In this document: one piece after another, positions 7,396-14,514 of the stretch | How positions within the stretch are numbered: position 1 is the stretch's first letter | How the letters are laid out: every line of letters begins with the position of its first letter | The notes under the pieces: model-generated | Told to the model about the DNA's origin: nothing | What the model saw: the letters and a program-made list of their open reading frames with translations, nothing else | Databases searched by the model: none | Translations under genes and position numbers: made by a program | Origin: JBDNDK01 sp046719185 | GTDB taxonomy: Bacteria; Armatimonadota; UBA5829 | Length of the DNA: 19,321 nucleotides | Direction of reading: 5' to 3' | NCBI GenBank assembly: GCA_046719185.1 | Contig: JBDNDK010000025.1 | Location: 1-19,321, forward strand

Positions 7396-7824
7396 TTGAG
7401 TAATCTAATTAAAATTTCTGATGCAGCATCTTATGCGTTGCATGCTATGGCAAGACTAGCTCAATCTCAAGATGAGATAGTAAGAATACATCAAATTGCT
7501 GAAGAGCTTGAAATATCTGAGAATCATCTTGCAAAAGTATGTCAAAGGCTTGTAAAGGCAGGTCTTGTTAATGCTCAAAGAGGTCCTAAGGGAGGTTTGT
7601 CTCTTACTAAAGAAGCATTTGATATTACTCTTTTAGAAATCTTTGAAGCTATTGAAGGCACTCTATCTTTAACAGGATGTTTGTTGAAAAAGAAAATGTG
7701 TGATAGTGATACCTGTGTTCTAGGTAATCTAGTTAAAGATGTGAATGATATAGCATATAAGTTTTTAAGTGAGACAACCTTAGATAAGATAGCAAATTCA
7801 GAAAAATCTTATCACAATAAATAA
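7396..7824 (+). CDS. Rrf2-family Fe-S transcriptional regulator
   Basis: A 142-residue DNA-binding regulator of the Rrf2 family (IscR, NsrR, RsrR, CymR relatives). Residues about 5-70 form the winged helix-turn-helix (IRIHQIAEELEISENHLAKV-like recognition region, then the wing AQRGPKGGLSL). The dimerisation helix follows, with three cysteines, Cys95, Cys102 and Cys107 (Cx6Cx4C), at the place where NsrR and IscR hold an Fe-S cluster. The start is TTG at 7396, with GGAG 8 bases upstream. It leads a run with ferredoxin (25-base gap) and hcp, so it most likely senses nitric oxide or redox state and represses its own operon. NsrR-like is the best guess; the exact subfamily cannot be told. Confidence 0.9.
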   Translation: MSNLIKISDAASYALHAMARLAQSQDEIVRIHQIAEELEISENHLAKVCQRLVKAGLVNAQRGPKGGLSLTKEAFDITLLEIFEAIEGTLSLTGCLLKKKMCDSDTCVLGNLVKDVNDIAYKFLSETTLDKIANSEKSYHNK

Positions 7825-7849
7825 AATTAACTATTCAAAGGAGAATGCA

Positions 7850-8032
7850 GTGAGACCTTATGTTGATGAAGAGATCTGTGTAGCTTGTGGGACATGTGAG
7901 AGTGTCTGTCCAGCTAGCCCAAATGTTTTTAAAGTAGAAGAAAAGTCAAAAGTAGTAAATCCAGATTCTTGTATTGAATGTGGTGTTTGTGAAACTAGTT
8001 GCCCTGTGGGTGCAATTAACCTTAAAGACTAA
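7850..8032 (+). CDS. 2[4Fe-4S] ferredoxin
   Basis: A 60-residue bacterial-type ferredoxin. Two clusters are ligated by Cys10, Cys13, Cys16, Cys20 and Cys41, Cys44, Cys47, Cys51, each group being CxxCxxCxxxCP. The GTG start at 7850 follows AAAGGAG with 6 bases of spacing. It sits between the Rrf2 regulator and hcp, and no Hcr-type NADH oxidoreductase is nearby. It is therefore the natural candidate electron donor for Hcp; this partnership is inferred from position. Confidence 0.93.
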   Translation: MRPYVDEEICVACGTCESVCPASPNVFKVEEKSKVVNPDSCIECGVCETSCPVGAINLKD

Positions 8033-8067
8033 TCTATTCACAAAAAAAATTGGAGGACTAAACTAAA

Positions 8068-9720
8068 ATGAGTATGTTTTGCTATCAATGTGAACAAACT
8101 GCACAAGGAAAAGGCTGCACTATAAAAGGTGTATGCGGCAAGGATGAAACAGTTGCAACATTGTTAGATGTTCTTTTGTATAACACTAAAGGAATTTCAA
8201 TGTATGCACATAGAGCAAGAGAATTAGGTGCATCAAATCATGATATAGATTTATTTATGATTGAAGCTCTATTTACAACTGTTACTAATGTAAATTTTGA
8301 TCCAGAAAGAATAGAATCACTAATAAAAAAATCTGTAGTGATAAAAGACAAAGCAAAAGAACTATATGAAGATGCATGTGTAAAAGCAGATAAAACTCCA
8401 GAAATATTAAGTGGTCCTGCTGAATTTGAACCAGCTGATAATAGAGAGGCACTTTTAGATCAAGGAAAAGCAATATCTATCACTGCTAGAAAACAATCTT
8501 TAGGTGAGGATATCACTGGTCTGCAAGAGCTTGTTACTTATGGATTAAAAGGTGCTGCTGCTTATGCTGATCATGCACAAATTTTAGGTGTGGAAGATGA
8601 TAAAGTTTATGCAGATTTTCATGAGATTCTAAATTTTCTTACTATTGAAAATCCTAAAGTTGATGATTTAATTGCAAATAGTTTAAAAGTTGGAGAGCTC
8701 AATTTAAGGGTGATGGAGCTTTTAGATAAAGCAAACACATCTGCTTATGGAGATCCTGTTCCAACTCCAGTGAGAATAGAACCAGTAAAAGGCAAAGCAA
8801 TTTTGGTTTCTGGTCATGATTTAAAGGATTTAGAGGCTTTGCTTATTCAAACAGAAGGCAAAGGAATTAATATTTATACTCATGGAGAAATGCTTCCTTG
8901 CCATGGATATCCTAAATTAAAGAAGTTCAAGCATTTAGTTGGTAATTATGGTGGTGCTTGGCAGGATCAGGCAAAAGAGTTTGATGAATTCCCCGGTGCT
9001 ATTCTAATGACTACTAACTGCATTCAGCAGCCAAGAGAAACATATAAAGGTAGAATATTCACCACTGGATTAGTTGCTTGGCCAAATGTTAAGCATGTAA
9101 CTAGAGATGATTTTTCTGAAGTAATTCAAGCTGCATTAGATGCACCGGGATTTGCAGAAGATGGTTCAGATAAAACTATTATGGTTGGTTTCGGTCATTC
9201 TGCTGTGATGAGTGTGGCAGATAAAGTGATAGATGCAGTTAAAAATGGTAATATTAAACATTTCTTCCTAGTTGGTGGATGTGATGGTGCAAAGAGTGGA
9301 AGAAATTATTACACTGAATTTGCTCAGCTTGCACCGAAGGATACTGTGATTTTAACACTTGCTTGTGGTAAGTATAGATTCAACAAAATGGATTTTGGAG
9401 ACATTGGCGGTATTCCAAGATTATTAGATATTGGTCAGTGTAATGATGCATATTCTGCAATAGAGATTGCAAAAGCATTAGCAGGTGCTTTTAATTGTGG
9501 AGTAAATGAGCTGCCGCTTAGTCTTGTTCTTTCTTGGTATGAGCAAAAGGCTTGTGCAATTTTACTAAGTCTGCTGCATCTAGGAATTAAGAATATAAGG
9601 CTTGGTCCAAGTCTGCCTGCATTTGTAACTCCTACAGTGCTTGATGTATTGGTTGAGAACTTTAACATAATGCCAATAACAACTGCTCAGGAAGATTTAA
9701 ATGCAATCCTTGCAGGATAA
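8068..9720 (+). CDS. hcp: Hydroxylamine reductase / hybrid-cluster protein, class I
   Basis: A 550-residue hybrid-cluster protein, also called prismane protein. It reduces hydroxylamine to ammonia in vitro, acts as an NO reductase in enterobacteria, and is induced by nitrosative stress. The N-terminal cluster cysteines are Cys5, Cys8, Cys17 and Cys23 (Cx2Cx8Cx5C), the class I spacing of anaerobes such as Desulfovibrio. All hybrid-cluster ligands can be placed: His250, Glu274, Cys318, Cys405 (in VGGCDGA, the persulfide position), Cys433, Cys458, Glu492 and Lys494 (YEQKA). GGAGG lies 11 bases before the ATG. It is the last gene of the Rrf2-ferredoxin-hcp operon, with a palindromic, T-tailed element downstream. 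No key residue is missing, so the enzyme should be active. Confidence 0.97.
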   Translation: MSMFCYQCEQTAQGKGCTIKGVCGKDETVATLLDVLLYNTKGISMYAHRARELGASNHDIDLFMIEALFTTVTNVNFDPERIESLIKKSVVIKDKAKELYEDACVKADKTPEILSGPAEFEPADNREALLDQGKAISITARKQSLGEDITGLQELVTYGLKGAAAYADHAQILGVEDDKVYADFHEILNFLTIENPKVDDLIANSLKVGELNLRVMELLDKANTSAYGDPVPTPVRIEPVKGKAILVSGHDLKDLEALLIQTEGKGINIYTHGEMLPCHGYPKLKKFKHLVGNYGGAWQDQAKEFDEFPGAILMTTNCIQQPRETYKGRIFTTGLVAWPNVKHVTRDDFSEVIQAALDAPGFAEDGSDKTIMVGFGHSAVMSVADKVIDAVKNGNIKHFFLVGGCDGAKSGRNYYTEFAQLAPKDTVILTLACGKYRFNKMDFGDIGGIPRLLDIGQCNDAYSAIEIAKALAGAFNCGVNELPLSLVLSWYEQKACAILLSLLHLGIKNIRLGPSLPAFVTPTVLDVLVENFNIMPITTAQEDLNAILAG

Positions 9721-9763
9721 TAAGAAATAGTATTTTGAGTAAGTGACTGTTAAAAAATCAATT

Positions 9764-9851
9764 AATGTCATTCTGATCTTTAGCGAAGAATCTTTATAAA
9801 TATTTCTTTTGGGATTCTTCGTCACATTTCTCCTCAGAATGACATTTTTTT
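9764..9851. repeat. Nested palindromic repeat element after hcp, possibly also its terminator
   Basis: Outer arms AATGTCATTCTGA (9764-9776) and TCAGAATGACATT (9834-9846) are perfect complements. Inner arms CGAAGAATC (9784-9792) and GATTCTTCG (9813-9821) are also perfect. A run of seven T ends it (9845-9851). The TGTCATTCTGA...GAAGAATC wording is a pattern I recall from dispersed palindromic repeats in many unrelated genomes. A 12-base partial copy, AATGTCATTCTG, occurs at 823-834. Confidence 0.8.
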
Positions 9852-9883
9852 ATTGTGTGCAGGTTATTTAAGCAAAAATAAAG

Positions 9884-9918
9884 AAAAAAGCTCATAAATC
9901 AGCAAAAATTGCTTTTTT
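9884..9918. terminator. Bidirectional A/T-flanked hairpin in the hcp-pgm gap
   Basis: AAAAAAGC (9884-9891) pairs with GCTTTTTT (9911-9918), and a smaller stem AGCAA/TTGCT (9900-9912 region) competes. The sequence looks like a weak terminator on either strand. Together with the palindromic element and a promoter it accounts for the 307-base gap 9721-10027, in which I see no gene. Confidence 0.35.
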
Positions 9919-9945
9919 ATATACAATTGATTGGGTAATACACTA

Positions 9946-9974
9946 TTGTTGTTTATTCAAATGCCCAATATAAT
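9946..9974 (+). promoter_or_regulatory. Promoter of the phosphohexomutase gene
   Basis: TTGTTG at 9946-9951, a 17-base spacer and TATAAT at 9969-9974. A second TGTATAAT (9981-9988) could act as an extended -10. The leader is about 40-50 bases. Confidence 0.6.
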
Positions 9975-10027
9975 AACCAATGTATAATTAAAATTGAAGC
10001 TTTTAACAGTTTTATTGGAGGAACATA

Positions 10028-11392
10028 ATGAGTCTTGGTCACAAAGATATAAAAAAAGGAATTTTTAAAGCTTATGATATTAGGGGACTTTATCCACAAG
10101 AAATAGATGATGAAGATGCCTATAGAATAGGAAGAGCATTTGTGTCTGCATTAAAATGTAAAAGAGTAATTATTGGTCATGATATGAGAGAATCTGCAGA
10201 TACATTTGAGGCAGCCACAATAAGAGGCTGCATTGATCAAGGTGCTGATGTGGTTCCAATTGGATTAACTTCAACACCTATGTATTATTTTGGAGTTAAT
10301 TATCTTGAGGGTGATGCTGGAATTATGTGCACAGCATCTCATAACCCTGCTGAATATAATGGCTACAAAATGACTGCAAAAGGAGCTGTGCCTAGTATTG
10401 CAGTTGTGAGCAATGAAGATTTATGGAAAATGGCTTGTGAAGGCAATTTTGAAGAGCCAGCAAAAAAAGGTACACTTCATGACACAGTAAATATTCTTGA
10501 TGAATACACAGATGCTGTTCTCAAAACAGTTGATATATGGAGTTTTGGTGATTTAAAAACAGTTGTTGACTGTGCAAATGGTATGGGTGGATATATTTTG
10601 CCAACTATCTACAAAAAAGTTGGAAACACCCCTATTAGAATGTATTGGAGGCAAGATGGCAGTTTCCCAAACCATGAAGCAAACCCACTTAAAACAGAGA
10701 CTCTCTTAGCCCTTAGAGATAGAGTTGTTGATGAGCAGTGTGATATTGGTATTGCTTTTGATGGAGATGGTGATAGAGTTGCATTTGTAGATGAAAAAGG
10801 TGAAATAATATCTGGTGACTTCATCACTGCTCTTATTGCTAGAGAAATACTAAAGAAAAACCCCGGTGCTAAAATATTATATGATTTAAGATCTAGCTGG
10901 GTTGTGAAAGAAGAAATTGAAAAAGCTGGTGGAATAGCTGTTAAATGCAGAGTTGGACATGGTCTAATTAAACAGCAAATGAGAGCTGAAGGTGGAATAT
11001 TTGCTGGTGAGCTTTCAAGCCATTATTATTTTAGTGACTTCTACACTACAGATAATGGTGATTTGGCTATGCTAAATTTAATCAAACTTATTTTAGATGA
11101 GAGAAAGCCACTGTCTGAAATAGTTGCTCCATTAAGAAAATATTATCATAGTGGTGAGATTAACTCAGAAGTGGAAGATATTCCGGCAGTATTAAAAAGA
11201 CTAGAAGATAAATATGCTTCAAAAGCAAAAGAAACAAGCAATCTTGATGGATATTCTGTAGAGTTTGAAGATTGGTGGTTTAATGTCAGACCATCAAACA
11301 CTGAGCCGCTTATAAGACTCAATCTTGAAGCAAAAAGAAAAGACTTGATGAATGAAAAAGTTGAGGAATTGTTAAAAGAAATCAGAAGTTAA
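10028..11392 (+). CDS. manB: Phosphomannomutase/phosphoglucomutase
   Basis: A 454-residue alpha-D-phosphohexomutase that interconverts hexose 6-phosphate and hexose 1-phosphate, feeding GDP-mannose or UDP-glucose and thus surface polysaccharide. The four family motifs are all present: catalytic Ser104 in CTASHNPAEYNGYK; the metal loop FDGDGDR with Asp245, Asp247 and Asp249; the sugar-binding loop GELSSH at 327-332, where GEMSGH or GEESGH is usual; and the phosphate loop RPSNTEP at 421-427. ATTGGAGG precedes the ATG closely. Length is typical for bacterial PMM/PGM of the AlgC/ManB type. Mannose or glucose preference cannot be settled, so the symbol is tentative. It is a single-gene unit between its own promoter and a terminator. 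Confidence 0.92.
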   Translation: MSLGHKDIKKGIFKAYDIRGLYPQEIDDEDAYRIGRAFVSALKCKRVIIGHDMRESADTFEAATIRGCIDQGADVVPIGLTSTPMYYFGVNYLEGDAGIMCTASHNPAEYNGYKMTAKGAVPSIAVVSNEDLWKMACEGNFEEPAKKGTLHDTVNILDEYTDAVLKTVDIWSFGDLKTVVDCANGMGGYILPTIYKKVGNTPIRMYWRQDGSFPNHEANPLKTETLLALRDRVVDEQCDIGIAFDGDGDRVAFVDEKGEIISGDFITALIAREILKKNPGAKILYDLRSSWVVKEEIEKAGGIAVKCRVGHGLIKQQMRAEGGIFAGELSSHYYFSDFYTTDNGDLAMLNLIKLILDERKPLSEIVAPLRKYYHSGEINSEVEDIPAVLKRLEDKYASKAKETSNLDGYSVEFEDWWFNVRPSNTEPLIRLNLEAKRKDLMNEKVEELLKEIRS

Positions 11393-11417
11393 TCTTCACA
11401 ATAACATAAAATATATT

Positions 11418-11462
11418 AAATGCTTCAGTGATTGATAAATTTTACCACTGGAGCATTTTGTT
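11418..11462 (+). terminator. Terminator-like hairpin after the phosphohexomutase gene
   Basis: AAATGCTTCAGTG (11418-11430) pairs with CACTGGAGCATTT (11446-11458) over 13 bp with one G-U pair and a 15-base loop, followed by TTTTGTTGTT. The stem is good; the T tract is interrupted. Confidence 0.7.
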
Positions 11463-11489
11463 GTTATAAATGCTAAGAGAGTTCTTTGC

Positions 11490-11518
11490 TTGACTGTAAA
11501 GTTTGCCATACTTATAAT
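11490..11518 (+). promoter_or_regulatory. Promoter of serS
   Basis: TTGACT at 11490-11495, a 17-base spacer and TATAAT at 11513-11518, nearly consensus. The leader is only about 30 bases, which leaves no room for a T-box. Confidence 0.8.
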
Positions 11519-11553
11519 ACAAAAAGAAAAATCTAATTATGTGAGAATATAAA

Positions 11554-12840
11554 ATGCTTGATATAAAAATTATTAGAACAGAACCAGATAGAGTGAGAAA
11601 AGCTTTAGAGAGCAGAAATGTCAGCTCTGAAGTGTTATCTTCTTTAGATAAAATTCTTGAGCTTGATGAAAACAGAAGAGCCAAGCTTGCTAAAGTTGAA
11701 GCTCTTAAAGCTGAAAGAAATGCTGTGAGTGATGAAGTGGCAAAAATGAAAAAAGCTAAAGAGGATGCCACAAGTGTGATTGAAAGAATGAAAGTAGTTT
11801 CTGCAAATATTAAAGAGATGGATGCGGAAATAAACAGCATTGAAGAGCAGATAAACTCAATTCTGCTTTCTTTGCCTAATATTCCATCAGATACTACTCC
11901 TGTTGGTAAAGATGAAACCAGTAATGTGAAGTTGAAAGAATGGGGAGAGATTAGACAGTTTGATTTTGAGCCAAAACCTCATTGGGATATTGCTACTTCA
12001 TTGGATATTATAGATTTTGAGAGAGGAAGTAAGATATCCGGAAGTGGTTTTATTTTATACAAAGCAATGGGTTCTAGGCTAGAAAGGTCATTGATCAGCT
12101 GGATGATTGATGTTCATACAAAAGAACATTGTTATGTGGAAGTATTTCCTCCATTTCTAATTAACCCTAGAGCTATGACAGGCACTGGCCAGCTTCCAAA
12201 ATTTGAAGAAGACATGTATAAATGCAGAGATGATGAACTTTTCTTAGATCCAACTGCAGAAGTGCCTGTAACAAATATTTATATGGATGAAATATTGCCT
12301 GCAGAAAAATTACCTATATATCACACTGCATATTCTGCATGTTTTAGAAGAGAAGCTGGTTCTGCAGGAAAAGACACTAGAGGGCTGTTAAGACTTCATC
12401 AGTTCAATAAAGTGGAGCTTGTGAAGTTTGTAAAGCCTGAGACTAGCTATGAAGAGCATGAAAAGCTATTAAAAGATGCAGAGGTTATATTGCAGAGACT
12501 CAATATACCATATAGGGTAGTGTCTTTATGTACTGGTGATATTGGTTTTTCAGCTGCAAAATGCTATGACCTTGAAATATATGCTCCTGGTGTAGATCAG
12601 TGGCTTGAGGTTTCAAGCTGTTCTAATTTTGAAGATTTTCAAGCTAGAAGAGCAAATATAAGATACAGACCAGAGCCAAATGCTAAGCCTGAGTTTATAC
12701 ACACTCTTAATGGCTCCGGTGTTGCACTGCCAAGGTTAGTAGTTAGTATATTAGAAAACTATCAGCAAGCTGATGGAAGTGTAGTAGTTCCTGAAGTATT
12801 AAGACCATATATGGGAACAGATGTTATAAAAGCTGAGTAA
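11554..12840 (+). CDS. serS: Seryl-tRNA synthetase
   Basis: A 428-residue class II synthetase that charges tRNA-Ser. It starts with the typical MLDIKIIR and a long antiparallel coiled-coil arm (about 28-105) rich in Lys, Glu and Ala. The catalytic domain carries TGTGQLPKFEEDMY, then the Ser-binding segment DPTAEVPVTN; motif 2 is CFRREAGSAGKDTRGLLRLH, followed by QFNKVELVKF. The LEVSSCSNFEDFQARR segment comes next, and motif 3 is LNGSGVALPRLVVSILEN near the end. Length and order are normal. The ribosome binding site is weak (GTGAG, about 10 bases before ATG). It is a single-gene unit with a strong promoter and a hairpin downstream. Confidence 0.98.
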   Translation: MLDIKIIRTEPDRVRKALESRNVSSEVLSSLDKILELDENRRAKLAKVEALKAERNAVSDEVAKMKKAKEDATSVIERMKVVSANIKEMDAEINSIEEQINSILLSLPNIPSDTTPVGKDETSNVKLKEWGEIRQFDFEPKPHWDIATSLDIIDFERGSKISGSGFILYKAMGSRLERSLISWMIDVHTKEHCYVEVFPPFLINPRAMTGTGQLPKFEEDMYKCRDDELFLDPTAEVPVTNIYMDEILPAEKLPIYHTAYSACFRREAGSAGKDTRGLLRLHQFNKVELVKFVKPETSYEEHEKLLKDAEVILQRLNIPYRVVSLCTGDIGFSAAKCYDLEIYAPGVDQWLEVSSCSNFEDFQARRANIRYRPEPNAKPEFIHTLNGSGVALPRLVVSILENYQQADGSVVVPEVLRPYMGTDVIKAE

Positions 12841-12845
12841 ATTAT

Positions 12846-12890
12846 AAGGGTTTTGGTTGTGTTTTTGCTGCCATGACCCTTTTGTTTTTT
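12846..12890 (+). terminator. Terminator-like hairpin after serS
   Basis: AAGGGT (12846-12851) with ACCCTT (12876-12881), plus inner TGG/CCA pairing, followed by a run of six T at 12885-12890. Confidence 0.55.
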
Positions 12891-12904
12891 ACAATATTAT
12901 GTTG

Positions 12905-12921
12905 AAACAAGCTGCTTGTTT
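12905..12921. promoter_or_regulatory. 17-bp perfect palindrome upstream of the unknown gene, candidate operator
   Basis: AAACAAGC, one central base, then GCTTGTTT: every position is symmetric. It lies about 30 bases upstream of the TGTTATAAT box, where an activator or repressor could act. No regulator gene is adjacent. Confidence 0.5.
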
Positions 12922-12944
12922 ATTGCGTCTTACAATTAATATGC

Positions 12945-12953
12945 TGTTATAAT
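12945..12953 (+). promoter_or_regulatory. Extended -10 promoter of the unknown gene
   Basis: TGTTATAAT is an extended -10 (TGn plus TATAAT at 12948-12953). The best -35 is TTGCGT at 12923-12928, at a long 19-base spacing. The start codon is 24 bases downstream. Confidence 0.6.
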
Positions 12954-12977
12954 AAAATTTTTTGTGGAGGCTTATCA

Positions 12978-13958
12978 TTGGCAGATGTTTTAAATACAGT
13001 TCTATTAGTTGCTATCACTACCTCAAAGATGTTTTTCCCTGGAATTTCTATTATTCCAAATGATGAGGCTGCAGATGTCAAAATAGATGGAGCAAGAAGT
13101 TTTATTGTTACTTTGCAGAGTGAAACAGCACCAAGCGGAAGTTCATATGCACAACTTGAAGTGCCAAAAGAATTAGGTGTAGGAGAAAAAGTAAGCCTTT
13201 ATATAGATAGAAGAACGGAGAATAATAAAGAAAAGTCTCAAGAAGAAATAATTGTTGATAGAACACCTTCAACAAAGCTTTATTGGGGATGTGGTGAAGC
13301 AATACCTGAGGGTCAGCCAATTAATCATAATATAAATGCTTTGCCTGAAGGTTTTTTATCAGATCTAAAAGATAAAAAAGATTACAAAACCCTTGCATAT
13401 TGGCCTGCAATTGGAGGTAGACCGGTAAAGCCTAGCCTCAATATTCAAGGAAATTACAAACTTACAACGAATTTTATAGGTTCCACAAGTTTTGAGATCG
13501 ATGAAACCCAAAAATATATGGATGTTGTTAAGATTATGAATTTACAGGAAAATCCTGATACAAAAAGTGCTATGGTGATTAGATGGAGACCTGTTGAAGG
13601 AGCAAGAGCATATCTAGTTACCGCAAATGGCGGCAATATGTTTGAAAATGTAATGTGGACATCATCAAAAAATAAAGAAGCAGCAAATATCAATTTTAGA
13701 AATACTCCAATAGATGATGAAATGATAAAAAAACTTATAGAGGAAGGTGTTTTGCTAAGTGCTGATGTCACAGAATGCACCATTCCTTCAGGTGTTTTTG
13801 ATGGGTATTTGATGGCTTTAGTAAATATTGAAGCTATAGGAAAAGATAAAACTATAAATAAAGATGGGATAACTACTCATATAATAACAAGATCAAATGC
13901 AGGTGCATTGCTCTTCCAACAAATAGAAGGTCCTGCACTTGATCCAAATGCAAACTAA
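12978..13958 (+). CDS. Conserved protein of unknown function (YWGCGE / GQP motif family)
   Basis: A 326-residue protein I cannot assign to a function. The TTG start follows GGAGG by 7 bases. The N-terminus is mildly hydrophobic (about 4-25) but has no basic n-region, so it is not a clear signal peptide. Residues about 35-95 look strand-rich, then come LYWGCGEAIPEGQPINHN (101-118), YWPAIGGRPV (141-150), GNYKLTTNF (158-166) and WRPVEGARAYLVTANGGN (203-220), followed by a MWTSS strand (226-230). I recall proteobacterial hypothetical proteins with the same order of YWGCG...GQP, GNY and W-P-V-x-GA motifs, so this seems a widespread uncharacterised family. It has its own promoter and converges on apt with a 5-base gap. 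Its partners are unknown. Confidence 0.8.
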   Translation: MADVLNTVLLVAITTSKMFFPGISIIPNDEAADVKIDGARSFIVTLQSETAPSGSSYAQLEVPKELGVGEKVSLYIDRRTENNKEKSQEEIIVDRTPSTKLYWGCGEAIPEGQPINHNINALPEGFLSDLKDKKDYKTLAYWPAIGGRPVKPSLNIQGNYKLTTNFIGSTSFEIDETQKYMDVVKIMNLQENPDTKSAMVIRWRPVEGARAYLVTANGGNMFENVMWTSSKNKEAANINFRNTPIDDEMIKKLIEEGVLLSADVTECTIPSGVFDGYLMALVNIEAIGKDKTINKDGITTHIITRSNAGALLFQQIEGPALDPNAN

Positions 13959-13962
13959 ATTT

Positions 13963-13979
13963 ATTAGTATGTTACTAAT
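13963..13979. other. Small hairpin between convergent genes
   Basis: ATTAGTA (13963-13969) and TACTAAT (13973-13979) pair around a 3-base loop, covering the stop codon of apt. It is the only structure where two convergent genes end 5 bases apart. Without a T-run, a terminator role is uncertain. Confidence 0.3.
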
Positions 13980-14488
13980 GATTCAACTTTATAATCTTTT
14001 AGCACTTCTCTTCCTTTTAGGAAAGATAGTTCTATAAAGAACTCAATACCTTGCACTATTCCGCCTGCCTGCTTCACTAATTGGGTTGCTGCAAGGCTTG
14101 TGCCTCCAGTGGCAAGTAAATCATCTATTATCACAACCTTCTGACCATTATTTATAGCATCTTGATGTATCTCAATTGATGCTTTGCCATACTCTAAGTC
14201 ATAATCAACTTTATATGTGTTATAAGGCAGTTTTCCTGCTTTTCTTACAGGAACAAATCCTATGCCCAATTCTAATGCAATAGGACACCCAAACATAAAT
14301 CCTCTTGACTCAATTCCCAATATCAAATCTGGTTCTAATGCTTTTACCCTTTTTGTCATTGATTCTACTACAGTTTTGAAAGCTTCGGGTCTTTGCAATA
14401 TTGGAGTGATGTCTCTAAATAAAACTCCCTTAACAGGAAAATCTGGTATATCTCTAATAAGCTTTTTAAATTCTTCTTCATTAAACAT
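13964..14488 (-). CDS. apt: Adenine phosphoribosyltransferase
   Basis: A 174-residue enzyme joining adenine and PRPP to AMP. The PRPP loop VVIIDDLLATGGTS lies at about 118-131, with the upstream ILGIESRGFMFG at 56-67 and the RKAGKLP segment at 82-88, both typical of Apt. I chose the ATG at 14488, whose GGGGGAAG is a good ribosome binding site; a TTG at 14500 would sit on that site. It is the last gene of the six-gene run, 26 bases after mtnA. In this setting it would recycle the adenine released by MtnP from methylthioadenosine. Length is normal and no key residue is missing. Confidence 0.96.
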   Translation of the reverse strand: MFNEEEFKKLIRDIPDFPVKGVLFRDITPILQRPEAFKTVVESMTKRVKALEPDLILGIESRGFMFGCPIALELGIGFVPVRKAGKLPYNTYKVDYDLEYGKASIEIHQDAINNGQKVVIIDDLLATGGTSLAATQLVKQAGGIVQGIEFFIELSFLKGREVLKDYKVESLVTY

Positions 14489-14514
14489 ATCTTCCCCCAA
14501 TTATTATTGACTAT

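Noticed and set aside
9435..9668. Minus-strand open frame inside hcp
   Set aside because: It lies opposite conserved hybrid-cluster ligand codons and has no homologue I recognise; a shadow.
11393..11553. T-box riboswitch before serS
   Set aside because: The promoter at 11490-11518 leaves only about 30 bases of leader and there is no T-box consensus; the hairpin at 11418-11458 belongs to the upstream gene.
14489..14500. TTG start of apt at 14500
   Set aside because: The TTG and its GGGG are the ribosome binding site of the ATG at 14488.
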